Shown: positions 1 through 11,969, counted from the first letter of the stretch. The stretch is 64,000 nucleotides of DNA from Anastatus disparis (GCA_017163975.1 JAFFSR010000351.1:1985001-2049000); one strand, 5' to 3'. The notes: generated from the sequence alone by a model not told the origin. Program-made: numbers and translations.

Positions 1-325
1 TTTTCGTGCGCATTTGCTTACCATAAAGAAATCAATAGTTAAAAAACGCGGTAGCCCTCTAACGAGCAATCATTAGTACTATTATATACATTCATATCAA
101 TTTGTATAATAGTACTGATGATTGCTCGTTAGAGGGCTACCGCGCTTTTTAGCGATTGATTTCTTTATGGTAAGCGAATGCGCACGAAAAGAATAAGACC
201 GTTCAGAGCATATAAACTGACAGTTTCGTTTGATCTAAAATAATGATAGTTTTCTCACACTCTATTTCAACTAATGAATAGAGGTATTTTTGTAGGGTTT
301 TAATGAAAAATAAAAAATAATTATT
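1..325. mobile_element. Right part of a giant foldback element (copy 1, cut by the window start)
   Basis: Bases 1-190 form a near-perfect palindrome. The left arm starts TTTTCGTGCGCATTTGCTTA and the right arm is its complement, ending at the GCGCACGAAAA near 190. The sequence that follows (GAATAAGACC, then CTCACACTCTATTTCAACTAATGA) matches the corresponding part of the foldback at 50608-51718, including its central 190-bp palindrome. It is therefore the centre and proximal right arm of a second, more diverged copy. The similarity fades after about 325. The left arm lies outside the window. Confidence 0.8.
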
Positions 326-378
326 ATCCTGTAGTTTAACTACTTTTGAATTTTCTCTTGTGACTTATGACGTTATTA

Positions 379-489
379 AAAGACGTCTTTCAAAGACGTC
401 TTTAAAGACGTCTTTTTTTGTTACAAATCCAGACACATCCAAAGACGTCTTTTAAAGACGTCTTTAAAAGACGTCTTCTAAAGACGTCA
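379..489. repeat. Cluster of seven AAAGACGTCTTT palindromes
   Basis: Seven copies of the 6-bp palindrome GACGTC sit in about 110 bp, each within a longer self-complementary word AAAGACGTCTTT. They form a group of three and a group of four, separated by about 20 bp of unrelated sequence. This is a short-period tandem palindrome array, possibly sub-terminal repeats of the adjacent foldback copy. No protein-binding role can be read from sequence alone. Confidence 0.75.
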
Positions 490-2629
490 TTATTTTCAAT
501 AGGGACTTAACGATGTTATAAGAAAAAAATAAAGTTGTTTATTTTAGATGTTAGCAGACTTACATTTATACTTCATCAAAGATATTGAAATTACAAGCAA
601 TAATTTTTAATTAGAGCTTCAATAAGAGTCCTGAAGTATCATAGAAATTAAGTTATAGGAAATTTAAGACCAATCTAAAAATCGGCTAGAGTAAGCGTTC
701 ACGGATTTGATACCTTGAGAAATAAAAAATTCTCAAACTGTTATAACTTTTATTCTAAACGACCTAGAGACCTATACTCAAGCATAAAATCAAGTTTTTT
801 ATCGCTCATTTCATAATTTATAGCCTGTTGAATCTTTTAGGGTTTTCGCATTTATGAGTAGAAGACGCAACAGCTGGGTGTATTGATTTACTTGTGAAGC
901 AAAAATACTGAATTATGAGAGGTTCAAATAATAGTAAAATCGTAGGATACCATTGACCAGGCCTATTTGGCCTCATTTTACGTGACTTATAGAAAGTTTT
1001 CTTGTAAGATTTAGTGAATTTGAAGTTGTCCGGCCAGAGTTACAATGATCTAAATTTTGTAAAAACGTATATTTTAGAAATTTTGCAAACTTTAAACCTT
1101 TGTATCTCCGTCAATTTTAAACCTTTTTGAAAATTCAAAAATGCAAATTGAAGCTTCTTTTGACCAATAAAACAAAATTTTGATAATTTAAAAATATCAA
1201 AATTCAAATGAGTTACAGCTGTTTAAAAATTGTCAAAAATGTCAAAAATCAGTATTTTATTCTAAGAGTTTTCAGAAGCCTGATTAGAATTTTTTAAAAA
1301 TATAATTACGAAAATTTAAAATTAACATAAAAACGAAGAAATTGCCGTCTGCCGAATTAAAATATGTTAAAAACTCGAGTCTTGGCAGAATTTTGAAAAA
1401 GAGTGAAAAACAGCCGAAAAAAGCGGAGTTTTTGACCTTTGAAAGGCCATATTTCGGCGAGTTTTGCACTTAGAGAGCTGAAATTTTGCACAGATTCCTA
1501 ACTTTAATAATACTAAAACATATCTCAAAATCAGCAAAATCGGTGATCCACATGCGCACACTTTTATAAAAAGATGTTATTTTGACCCATATATATGAGT
1601 GCCACCAGATTTTTTTTTTAACAAGTGAGCAGTTTTTAATCAGTTACACAAACAGGTTATTTTTTCTATGTTACTTAAAATAAAAAAAATTCTAATTTAG
1701 GAAAAATTGCTAATATTAATACTGATAAAAATCTTAAAGATTTTTAAGGAATAGTTTTACTTTTTGATGGATAATTTGATTATATGATTTTATTTTCAAA
1801 AAAGTTTTTCTCATAATAGTTATCTGTAATAAAAAAATTCTTTTACAATGTTAATTACTTTTTCCTGACATTCGTTTTGAAAGTTTATGCTTAGCAATTT
1901 TAAAATTTGGTTGTGACACTGATGATGCTGCTATAAATTATTTTAGATGTGTTATAATTAGTGTGCTGCCTCAATTTTCAACTGAAGGATTATAAATTAA
2001 GGATATTTTGGATTGAATTGCGGAAATAAAATAAATGATTAAAGAATTACAATCAACAAATCAATAAATTCAATTATTAATAGTTAAAAAAAAATGTTAC
2101 CATGTCAGTGAGTTTTTCCAACAGGGTTATACATAAATTAAATTAATTAAAATTAATATTTTCAATCAATCATATACCTATTTTTTTTATTAAAAAGATA
2201 TATTTCTACAAAATATGTAACAGTAAAAGAGTAGTTCACAGAAAAAAATTGTACTTCGTTAAAAAATTTTATAAATTATAAAAACACAAGTTTTTTAAAC
2301 TTCATAAAATAATGAATAGCGTACTGTACATATTGTTTTTTGTAGCAAAAATTCTACATGTAAAAAATGTAATAAGATTAAAATACAAATAACGATTAAT
2401 TAAACGTATTTATAAATTATAACATAAATTTAGCTAATGAAATAAAATTTTAGGAAATCCTATTCTAATCTCTGCTGCACTGTAACAATAGTCTCATTCT
2501 AATATGAAAAATTGAAAAAAATTATAAAACTTATTCTTTTTTATAACTTTGGCATGAAAATTGCATGAAATAAGCGACAAAATGTTTTTCATTTGAAAAA
2601 TAGACTTTTCAAATTTTTGGAAATTATAT
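490..2629. other. AT-rich stretch without recognisable genes
   Basis: Only short spurious reading frames occur here. Bases 950-1600 are slightly more complex and look like old interspersed-repeat DNA, but no motif, TIR or tail can be assigned. Confidence 0.5.
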
Positions 2630-3265
2630 CATACAAATTTTCCTGGACATTTTCCGACTTCACCCCCTTTAAATTAATGTTCAGTGACAAAATATATATA
2701 AAAAATTTTTGGAACCGTGGACTTTAATGTTACTATAGCAATCTCCCCTATTTTCCGACCTGACTTTTTCATGTGAGCACCGTTGCGCGGTACTTTCTGA
2801 ATAAGCGGTTCAATTATTCGTGAAAAATTAAAGGAAGACCGCAACCAGCCTAAACCATTCTTTTTTTATCAACAGTTGGTGGATTAAAGAATAATTTTAG
2901 CTAATTAAAATGTAAAAATTCTTAATTATATTGGTGACCAATGATTAGTGCAATAAAATAAAAAAAATCATTAAAAATGGCAAAATGAGTTTTTTTTTAT
3001 ATTTATGATGTTTTTACAGAGAAATGGTGCAATGTACGGCAAAATTGATAAGAATATTTTCGACTTAATATTTGATGAAAAACACGAAAAATTATGTTTT
3101 TCTGCGAAGAATTAACAACCAGAAAATTTACTTTAGAGATTTTCCTAACTATTTTCCAGCTATCCACCCTCGAAATTCGTGTTCAAGGCACCAAAATACA
3201 TAGGAAAAACTTTGGTGGAGCCGTGGATCTCCATCGGCTACGGAAACTCTCCTAGCTACCTATAT
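2630..3265. repeat. Diverged direct repeat pair
   Basis: Bases about 2635-2760 and 3145-3260 share an ordered set of words: a CCGACTT/CCAGCTA-CACCC block, then TGTTCA, CAAAATA, a TGGA-CCGTGGA block, and a CTCTCC or CTCCCC end. The spacing is about 505 bp. This suggests an old tandem duplication or two copies of one element. Confidence 0.45.
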
Positions 3266-3683
3266 TAGTTATAAATGTCCTCCGTATTCAGGTGAAATAC
3301 CCCGGTGAACATGTACATTAAGGTTTGGAAAGATTCTGATGTAAAAGAACCTTTCTAATTTTTTTGCGGTTTTTGGTACCAGTCCATAATACAACTTTGT
3401 GAACTCTTATGAAAAAAATTGTCATGATTTTCGTTGATACCTTCTGAACTTCTTTGATTCATTAAGTTTTACTAAGGAATAGTAACCTTAATTTTATCGT
3501 ATTCACAATTAATGAACAATTAAGATCGCTTTAGAATTGAACAGCACTGTAAAGTTTTCAGGAGAATCCTTCTAGATTGTATTTTAAAAAATTCTTCAGA
3601 AATATTTTTCACGTTTTATCATCGTATGAATATATTTATTAAATTATTAGTAAATAAATGATTATAAATCTATGAGATCATTT

Positions 3684-3886
3684 TTTTTTTTTTTTTTTAA
3701 CGTCGCTATATTTATGCTATGCTATTATTGCTATGCTAATCAGCGACGGAGCTCGTAAGTGTGTTTGTGAACAAAGCACATGTAACGTACAGTGGTGCTT
3801 GTATCAATCGGCCGAGAGCGGGATTCGAACTCGGAACCTCGAGATTACGAATCCAACGCTCTACCGAATGAGCCACAGACCGACTC
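3684..3886 (-). mobile_element. tRNA-derived SINE, full length, copy 1
   Basis: Read on the minus strand, a tRNA-like head comes first: TGGCTCATTCGG resembles an A box and GTTCGAATCCC is a B box. The anticodon-loop position reads CGT, as in a threonine tRNA. A non-tRNA body of about 120 bp follows, and then a poly(A) tail, seen here as a T run at about 3681-3698. A 14-bp target-site duplication, CTATGAGATCATTT, flanks the element at 3670-3683 and 3887-3900. Related copies lie at 35938-36090 and 48516-48710. The 69-residue open frame crossing it is a translation artefact of the tRNA-like DNA. Confidence 0.92.
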
Positions 3887-4039
3887 CTATGAGATCATTT
3901 AAGAATACGGATGAATCTTTATATTTTCTGTATATTGATTGAAAGGTTAATGAAACTTCACGAACTCTGTGGAAGTAAATCGAGATGAATTATTACAATC
4001 TTGTAAAGAGTTTAATAGCTATTAAAGATCCTTAAGAGG

Positions 4040-4408
4040 AGGTCGAGTATATATGTCCTATTGTAATCAAAAAATTGATTTTTTCACAAAAACTAATAAT
4101 TTTAGCAAAATAAAGAGAAAGCCCCATCTTGTATCATAAAAGCAATATTTTCTTTGATTAGGAAAAAATTTTTTTATCGATTCCTTTTGAAAAAAACCTT
4201 GAAAAACATAAAATATCGAGGTTTGGATGGACAATTCAGTTTTTCAAAGTTTTCTTTGAAACGAAGCGATAAAAATAATTTTTTCTCATAAGAGAAAATA
4301 TTGCTTTTGGTATACGAGATGGGGCTTTCTTCTTATTTTTTGCTACAATCATAAGGTTTTGCAGAAAATTGAATTTTTTTATTATAAAAGGATAGAGATG
4401 TACGACCT
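4040..4408. mobile_element. Palindromic MITE, about 370 bp
   Basis: The left and right halves are inverted copies. AGAAAGCCCCATCTTGTAT near 4119 pairs with ATACGAGATGGGGCTTTCTT near 4312. The outermost pairing is AGGTCG (4040) with CGACCT (4403). There is no coding content. The superfamily is unknown, and no target duplication was clear. Confidence 0.75.
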
Positions 4409-4747
4409 GCTATTAATAAAATACCGTGAAAATTATTTATGATTCTCAGTAACGATCTTGAAGTTATAAAAATATACATATTATTAAATTTTTTTAACTC
4501 TTGAAATAGTTAAGCATACCATGGAATTGTTTGATAGTGGAAATAAAGCCATTTTACACGACTAAGCTATAAATTTTTTTTGTGAATAAATACAATAAAT
4601 CGCACTAATTTATTAATACTAGGCAATTTTTCAGTTTATTAATAAGTTAATTTAATTAATACTATGATATGCCCTTCAAAAATCACTATTCAATATATTA
4701 GAAATTCATAAAGAATCTGAAGAAGTCATAATCATATTTTTTTGATA

Positions 4748-5128
4748 TATGGGGATATCCACAAAACTTTTAATTGTCTAGTAACAGGTCATATTACAGC
4801 TGTTACTGGGTTACCGCATGATGCACATTGTTTAAACTAGGTTCAAATCTTTTGTGCTATCCTGTAACTCTATTTCTGATGTATTTTGTAAATGTTTAAC
4901 AAACGGCGCAGTAGATATTTCTATGAAACATTCATTTTTACACATAAAAAATTACCGTAATTTATCTTATGTGTAAATTTACTTTTTATAGAATTATCTG
5001 CTGCGCCGTTTGTGGCACATTTACAAAATACATCAGAAATAGAGTTACAGGATAGCACAAAAGATTATAACCTAGTTTAAATAATGACCTGTTACTAGAG
5101 AATTTAAAGTTGGATGGATATCCCCATA
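4748..5128. mobile_element. Palindromic MITE with probable TA target site
   Basis: The ends TATGGGGATATCC and GGATATCCCCATA are perfect inverted repeats. The arms pair for about 180 bp, including AACGGCGCAG with CTGCGCCGTTTG and CAGGATAG with CTATCCTG. The flanks fit a TA duplication, as in Tc1/mariner-type MITEs. The superfamily is an inference from the TA only. Confidence 0.8.
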
Positions 5129-5261
5129 TAATACCATAGTGGTACACATGAAATTGGAAAGGTTCTAAAAATATATAAATTACAATAACTTTTCTGATGA
5201 GGATATATTATTCAGATTAATATTATTTTTAAAATTAGATAACATTATTTTTATTTTTAAG

Positions 5262-5580
5262 AGCATGACGAAGCTTCCAGTCTTCTAATAATATTTCCAA
5301 TCCCAAGTTATGAATAAACAATGCGTTTAATAACATTTTTTTGCAACAAAGAAAAAATTTGTAAGATTCAACTCGAGTGCGGACAACTCAAGAAGCCCAT
5401 GAAAATACTACATAAAAAGTAATAATACAAACTTTCAATGTAACGTATTTTAAGATTAGGTTTGTCGAGCTTGATATAATTTCCAATCCAAGTTCATAAA
5501 AAATTTACAAGTTTAAATGATTTTTTATTTTAACAAAAATTATTGTATTAACATAGCTATAGTGCGGACAAGTCATTATA
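5262..5580. repeat. Direct repeat pair ending in GTGCGGACAA
   Basis: Blocks at about 5270-5385 and 5468-5570 share AATATTTCCAATCCCAAGTT/ATAATTTCCAATCCAAGTT near their start and AGTGCGGACAA at their end, with AT-rich sequence between. They are about 195 bp apart and look like an old tandem duplication. Confidence 0.5.
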
Positions 5581-6061
5581 TTTGTTTTTCTCATCCGTGC
5601 TAAGTAAGCGGCCTATAGCGCATGCGTTTTCGGGGTAGTAAGTAGCTAATAGCGCGCGCTGCGTGTGTTGTTTTTTGAGGACGTGTGTTTCACAGCTATG
5701 TATAATATTATTTTGTATTAAATCACGTAAATACGTTACATTCTGTAAAATAATGTCACGCAAAAGCGTTAATTAATGTAAAATCGCAAAGGTTTATACA
5801 AGCGCAGCGCCCTCATACTGTATCTCATCGACCATATGATGAATTTTATACTCTATCTCGCTTTAACCTCTGACAAAGTAAATCGTATCATCTATTCTTG
5901 TATTATTTTTACATTAACGAAATCGTAATTATTCCGTATGAACGTGAAATTGGTGAACTAAAAGTATGTAATTTAATTACAAATAATAGTACCAAAAAGT
6001 ATTGAAATATACTATTCCGAGTCAGTCGTACGGCAGATATGAGAGAGAGAGAGAGAGTCTC

Positions 6062-6103
6062 GGGCAATGGCGCTATTCGCTACGCTCGTGCGCCAACTTG
6101 CCC
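6062..6103. repeat. GC-rich hairpin with CGCTACGCTCG loop
   Basis: GGGCAATGGCGC pairs with GCGCCAACTTGCCC around a loop containing CGCTACGCTCG. It stands out sharply from the AT-rich surroundings and follows a (GA)n run at about 6034-6055. The loop motif recurs as CGAGCGTAGCG at 17394 and as a relative at a Helitron 3' end at 46946. A CTAA lies about 20 bp downstream, so this could be a Helitron-type terminus, but that is unproven. Confidence 0.5.
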
Positions 6104-6879
6104 TCGTGCGCAATAGTCAACTAAACCTTACTCCTTACACAATATACTATTAATTTACGAATTTAAAATGATATTAATGAAATAAAAAAAGCAAAACTTG
6201 ATTACTGTAGCTCCAACATCAGATAAATATTACGGAAAGAAACATAATGAATCACCCAAATTCACAATTTTATAAATTACAACTGAATCACTGGAAAAAT
6301 AGTTGCATACAATAGACTTTTCCAAATTTTATGAGTAACGGCTTATAATTGAAATTTCAATGTCGGAACGATTCGGAAAACTTGAAACATTTATCAATTT
6401 TCATTTCATAATAGTTCTTAAACATTCTTTAAAGACCGGAAAAATATTTGTTCCGATTCTTTTAGAAATTTTCGGGTAATTTTAACGAGGATATAACTGA
6501 TGATGATGTAACAAAATTCAACTGCAATAATCACAAATTTTCCAATCGAAAACGTTTCCATAAATAATTTCCATAACTTTATAATTTCCGCGAAAATAAT
6601 CATAATCTTCATAATTCTGCAAAAATGACGATTTATATTGACTTTTTCATAAATTTAAGTAACTTATAGAAATTTTCTCAAATTCAATTTACTTGTTTTT
6701 GTCATAAAAAACGAAAGATAATTAGTCTCAAAGCAGACTTAACGTAGGTAAATATTATTTTTTTATATACGCTTTTCTTATATTCGCCTTCATGTCTGTT
6801 TGCATGTTTATCTGTCTGTAATCAAATCTTGCGCGCTCGATTTCAGGCACTTTTTGACAGATATAAATTCTGACAATTG

Positions 6880-7195
6880 GCATAGACTTTGGTCTTGGAT
6901 GACAATACGATAATCAGTTGTCATTTTGGTACCTGGACATCCAGGTCGATGATAATGGGTGTGAAAAGTCATCTCCGAGGAAGTATAAATGGGGAGGCTT
7001 TCTTTGGGTCAAGGCGAGTTCCTCGGGGGTTTTCAGGGTTGCTAAAACCGAATTTGAGATCAAACAATTGCCACAAAGTGATGCACGTTGTCCAGAATAC
7101 GCATGGACGTCGTCTCTGAGGAAGTACAAGTGGGGAGGCTTTCTCTGGGTCGAGGTGGGTTCCCCGGGGGATTTCGGGGCTGCTAAAACCTAATT
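6880..7195. repeat. Two-unit tandem repeat of about 141 bp, GC-rich
   Basis: Units begin near 6967 and 7108. They share GAGGAAGTA, AANTGGGGAGGCTTTCT, TGGGTC, TCC[TC]CGGGGG and GCTAAAACC. The region is open in three frames over 200-275 bases, but the frames carry no recognisable domain and the openness follows from the repeat. It may be part of an unclassified interspersed repeat. A degenerate GTACCAAGTCGCCGATAACGG downstream (7259) resembles GTACCTGGACATCCAGGTCG at 6929. Confidence 0.55.
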
Positions 7196-7199
7196 CAAG

Positions 7200-8205
7200 G
7201 TTTGAAAGTGAATCTATAATGCATAATAATCATTTAGGATGAAGAGGTCGAACTGGAGTACCAAGTCGCCGATAACGGATGTACCTGAGTGTAATCTTCG
7301 AAAAGTCTGGTTGCAATGTAACTCTAAATGATAATAAAAACAATTTTAACTTAAAAATAGAAAATACAAAATTTTAAAAACATGCTTTAAAAATAAAATA
7401 CAATAATTGAATAAATAGACTAAAAAGTATAAAATAAATAAATTAACTTTTTTTAAATTTTTTAAATAATAGCGCTTATTACCTGTATATCGGAATGATG
7501 TTTGATGAAAAAATGTTAAAATTATTCACTAATTACAATAGTAATATGCTTTCTCGAAGTTAAATTTCGCTGGCATTATTCGAACGAAAAATTCATAAAT
7601 TAGTAGGGATACTACCGCAAATTTATATGCGAGATGATTTGTATGAATGATCTTTATATATGGGTATCGACTACGAGTAAATCAACATATTTCATGGAAC
7701 TTGCATGAATCTTAAACAATTGTTCTTTTAAAATCTTTTTATTTCCGAGTATTCTCCGACCTAATCAAACAACCTTAGAATCGAAATCTAAAAGAATCTC
7801 CAAGTTTCATTTGACGTAGTCCCTGCAAATATCTGTAAACTTCATAATCGGTATGGAAAATTTCAAAATTCATTCATATAGACGATTTCCAGGTAGCCGG
7901 GATCACCTGGATATTGTGAGATGTCATCTCGGGAAACGTACATGTTATTAATAAATAATGGCTAAATTTCAAAAGATATTCTTGTAGACAATGTTTATCT
8001 TACTCGGAACATCCATGTTTGGCTAGATAACATTTGAAACAACTTCAAAGTAGTTATTAAACTATAAGTTGAATTTCAAAAGTTTTAGCTGTAGATGATG
8101 TTTAAGTTGTCATTAACACCTAGGTATCCAAAGACGGCGATCGTGGGTACCACAGCATAATAAATAACTATTTTTTAAATATTGTCTACATCGATAAGGT
8201 AAAGT
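7200..8205. other. AT-rich intergenic stretch, nothing identified
   Basis: There are no open frames above background, no clear TIRs and no tandem structure. Confidence 0.5.
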
Positions 8206-8208
8206 ATG

Positions 8209-8210
<2 letters not shown>

Positions 8211-8275
<65 letters not shown>
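8211..8275. repeat. (AT)n microsatellite
   Basis: About 32 uninterrupted AT dinucleotides lead directly into the complex satellite that follows. Confidence 0.95.
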
Positions 8276-8279
<4 letters not shown>

Positions 8280-8624
8280 TAAATATGTGTTTGTATGTGT
8301 GAGCGTGTGCGTGTGCATATGAGTTGAAATTAAATGTTCCATATAAACTTGAATAAACCTGTGTGTGTACGTGCGATTCTACATGAAATGTCCCTTATGT
8401 ATATATATATATATGTTTATATCATGCTTGTAAGCCGACATGAAAAGTCCCACGTACATGAACGCGTGTGTGCATGCATGCGAATTGACATGAAACATCT
8501 CATATATATAAACCTAAGGGTACTTAGATAGGTGTGTATAAGTTGTCATGAAATGTCCCATATATATATATATAGAAAAACCTGTGCTTGCGAGTACGTG
8601 CAAGTTGACATGAAATGTCCCATA

Positions 8625-8655
<31 letters not shown>

Positions 8656-8917
8656 AAATTGCGGGTGAACGTGAGCAATTTGATATGAAATGGACCATAT
8701 ATACATATGCAAAAACCTGTCAGTAAGGTCGTACATGAGTTGACATGAAGAGTCGCATGTATATAAAAGCGTGTATGCATGAATGCAAATTGACATGAAA
8801 CGTCGCATTTATGTCAACCTGAAGGAACTCGGATAGGTGTGTGAGAGTTGTCATGAAATGTTCCATATATATAGAAAAGCCTGTGATTATGAGTACATAC
8901 GAGTTGACATGAAATGT

Positions 8918-8969
<52 letters not shown>

Positions 8970-9500
8970 CCTGTGTGTGTGCATGCGCATTGGCATGAAA
9001 TGTCCCATATATATATAAACCTGTATGTGCGTGCGTTGAAATTTACAGAAAAAATCCCATGTATATCAACGTGTGTGTGCATGAATGAAAATTGACACGA
9101 AACGTCCCATGTATGAAAACCTGAGAACTCGGATAGGTGTGAGACAGTTGTCATGAAATGTTCCATATATATAGATAAGCCTGTGATTATGAGTATGTAC
9201 AAGTTGACATGAAATGTCCCATATATATATATATATATAATGCTGTGTGTGTGTGTGTGTGTGCGTGCGCATTGGCATGAAATGTCCCATATATATAAAC
9301 CTGTATGTGTGTGCGTTGAAATTTACATAAAAAATCCCATGTATATTAACGTGTGTGTGCATGAATGAAAATTGACATAAAACGTCCCATATATGCGAAC
9401 CTGAAGGAACTCGGATAGGTATGTGAGAGTTGTCATGAAATGTTCCATATATATAGAGAAGCCTGTGATCATGAGTACGTACGAGTCGACCCGAAATGTC

Positions 9501-9543
<43 letters not shown>

Positions 9544-9653
9544 TAATCCTGTGTGTGTGCATGCGCATTGGCATGAAATGTCCCATATATATAAACCTGT
9601 CTGTGGTTGCGTTCTAATTGACGTGGAATGTCCCACGTATGTATGTATGTATG

Positions 9654-9724
<71 letters not shown>

Positions 9725-9835
9725 ACTTGCCTGTATGTGTGCGTTTGGGTCGACACGAAATGTTGCATATATGTGAGCCCAGGTGCGTATGTATGTGCGC
9801 GTCCACATCTGTTTTTCTATATACATATATATGAT
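8276..9835. repeat. Complex satellite with a higher-order period near 300 bp
   Basis: About 26 degenerate units of about 55-65 bp share the core CATGAAATGTCCCATATATA, followed by AAACCTGTGTGTG. Marker subunits recur in the same order: a GGATAGGTGTG subunit appears near 8528, 8831, 9131 and 9413, so about 5 subunits make a higher-order unit of about 290-300 bp. Several subunits carry expanded (TA)n tracts of different length (8922-8964, 9507-9535, 9661-9722). Many overlapping open frames rich in IYIYIY or THTHT are by-products of the low-complexity repeat and not genes. Confidence 0.88.
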
Positions 9836-9861
9836 GAAAATTTCTTTAAAACGTTTAATTA

Positions 9862-10470
9862 AAAAGGAATTATGGAATTTTTAATTAAAGCCCTCGAATT
9901 CACAAATCATAATCATAACTGACGCTCTTTCAATTCACGATTACATTTTGATTTCTTAATTGAAATTTATTTAATTAAGGATTCCTTTTGATTTTGGAAT
10001 TAAAGCCCTTTCAATTCACGATTAAATTTTGATTTCTTAATTGAAATTTATTCAATTAAGAATTCCTTTTGATTTTGGAATTAAAGCCCTTTCAATTCAC
10101 GATTACATTTTGATTTCTTAATTGAAATTTATTTAATTAAGGATTCCTTTTGATTTTGGAATTAAAGCCCTTTCAATTCACGATTACATTTTGATTTCTT
10201 AATTGAAATTTATTTAATTAAGAATTCCTTTTGATTTTATAATTAAAGCCCTTTCAATTCACGATTACATTTTGATTTCTTAATTGAAATTTATTTAATT
10301 AAGAATTCCTTTTGATTTTTTAATTAAAGCCTTTTCAATTCACGATTAGATTTTGATTTGTTAATTAAAATATTTTTAATTATTAATTTAAAAGGAATTG
10401 TTAATTAAATAAAACTCTAATTACGAATTCAAAAAGGATTTGTGAATTAAAATTTATTTAAAGCCCAAAA
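9862..10470. repeat. 82-bp minisatellite
   Basis: Five to six units share AATTAAAGCCCTTTCAATTC, ACGATTACATTTTGATTTC and TTAATTGAAATTTATTTAA. The GCCC marker recurs near 9890, 10006, 10087, 10169 and 10251. The central units are over 95% alike by eye; the outer ones decay on both sides. Confidence 0.9.
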
Positions 10471-10482
10471 TGATTTAAATAT

Positions 10483-10695
10483 TTGCAACCCTGGTTTCAT
10501 ATTATATTATTAATACTATTTTTTTTGTTTTCAGGTCCCTTTAGCGATTTTTCGGATACGAGAAAAGAATTTTTCTCTGAAGATAAAACTTGTTATTTAA
10601 AAAATACAACAAAGATTCTTCCAAAAAAAATTGCTAACTTTGGAGGAGATCTATTAGGAACTACGAATTCTCGAGAAACACTTAGATTTGATTAA
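10483..10695 (+). pseudogene. Possible 3'-terminal exon, unknown product
   Basis: A pyrimidine tract ending TTTTTTTTGTTTTCAG (to about 10534) looks like a good 3' splice site. It is followed by 52 open codons (GPFSDFSDTRKEFF..., ending NSRETLRFD) and a stop. The frame upstream of the AG is hydrophobic and low complexity, as expected of intron sequence. No domain is recognised and no partner exon is seen within the window. A chance open frame after a chance splice site is equally possible. Confidence 0.2.
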
Positions 10696-10699
10696 AATA

Positions 10700-11262
10700 T
10701 TCTAGTATTTTATTTTTAATGACACTTTATTTCAGTCCTCTGTAAAAAATGGATATATTCATTTTATTTATATGAATAGTTAATTTTATTCATTTAAGTT
10801 AAAATTACTTAAATTATTAATAATGTTAAACATGAATATTGTTGTATATTTTCTCAATATCATAATATTGTAGAATATTTTCATATTATTCTAATATCTT
10901 TCTGTAAGTATGTTAGATATAGAAAAATATGGTTGATAAATATCATATAACTATATGTTCTACAACATGTTGAAAATCATGTTCTTACATATATAATAAA
11001 TAATATTCTAAATCAAAAATTAAAAAATTTATCAAATAACATGATTAAAAATTGGCTAATTTCGAGTGGAATCATTACGTTATTTAGTTTGTGATATCTT
11101 TCTTGATTTAAGATTTAATCTAGCATGTAATTCAGCATAAAACATAACACGTAAAAAATCATATGCTAAAATACGCGCTATACCACATACATATTTTGAG
11201 ACGGGCAAATTTAAAAGTCATGTTGATTTGAAAGTAACACTTTTAATTATATAAAAGTCTGA
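10700..11262. other. AT-rich stretch, nothing identified
   Basis: No frames, TIRs or tandem structure were seen. Confidence 0.5.
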
Positions 11263-11264
11263 TA

Positions 11265-11969
11265 AAGTATAAGGCCTGAGTTGAAGTCTGAAAAGAAAAA
11301 AAATTTATAGATAATGGATGATTCTTTTCTTATAATATAAATTGATAATGCTTTTTCTTATTTCAATATTAAATATAAGGTTTTAATCCATGTACAATCC
11401 CAAAAGATTGCATTCGATGGTTAAAATCCTTTCTAATAACTTCATTTTGTCTATTTCTGTAGTTGCCGCAGGATTTCTCAGCTAATTTTTCACAAATGGA
11501 TTTCAAAATTTTCAGAGATCTTGAATTTATATATCTTAACAAGAGTATGATGTCAGTTTTCTGAAAAAAAAAACAGAAATAAAAAAGTTAGGTTTGGGAA
11601 AAGTTGAAATTATAAAAGAAATAGGTATTTTTTTAAATTTTAGGTACGTAATTTAGTTCAACATTTACTTGAGCTTGTCTTCGTCGTATTTTAGCAGCAT
11701 AAATTTGTGAAGATATATAGACTGGAAATCTCTGGATGTTTTAAAGTCAATTTGTGGTGAATTGATTGAGAAATCCTGCGGCAACTACAGAAATAAACAA
11801 AAAAAAAAAGGATTTTAACCATCGAACGAGATCTTTTAAAATTATTCATGGATTAAAGTCTAATATTCAATATATATTTAGAATGAAAGTTTCATTAATC
11901 GATATTATAAAAAAAAATTCATCATTGCGTTGATTTTTTTCAGACTCCAACTTAGGCTTGATACCTTAA
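11265..11969. mobile_element. Foldback-type element, about 705 bp
   Basis: The outer arms pair AAGGCCTGAGTTGAAGTCTG (about 11270) with CAGACTCCAACTTAGGCTTG (11941). The inner arms pair TCTGTAGTTGCCGCAGGATTT (11457) with AATCCTGCGGCAACTACAGA (11770). Each arm is about 200-250 bp, around a unique centre that contains CTTGTCTTCGTCG. No transposase is encoded, so this is non-autonomous. Confidence 0.75.

Noticed and set aside
360..490. CRISPR-like array
   Set aside because: The repeats are short palindromes with no regular spacers, and the genome is eukaryotic.
1284..1561. Two overlapping minus-strand frames of about 60 residues
   Set aside because: They overlap in different frames in AT-rich DNA with no domain or splice support.
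3797..3886. Functional threonine tRNA gene
   Set aside because: The A and B boxes are present, but the segment is followed by a shared non-tRNA body, an A-tail and a target duplication, and the acceptor stem does not pair as a mature tRNA would.
3733..3942. 69-residue open frame over the SINE
   Set aside because: It is a translation of tRNA-like SINE sequence; such frames appear in every copy of tRNA-derived DNA and have no start context or conservation.
8334..9862. Many open frames of 60-246 residues in the satellite
   Set aside because: Their IYIYIY and THTHT composition follows from (TA)n and (TG)n repeats; they occur on both strands at once.
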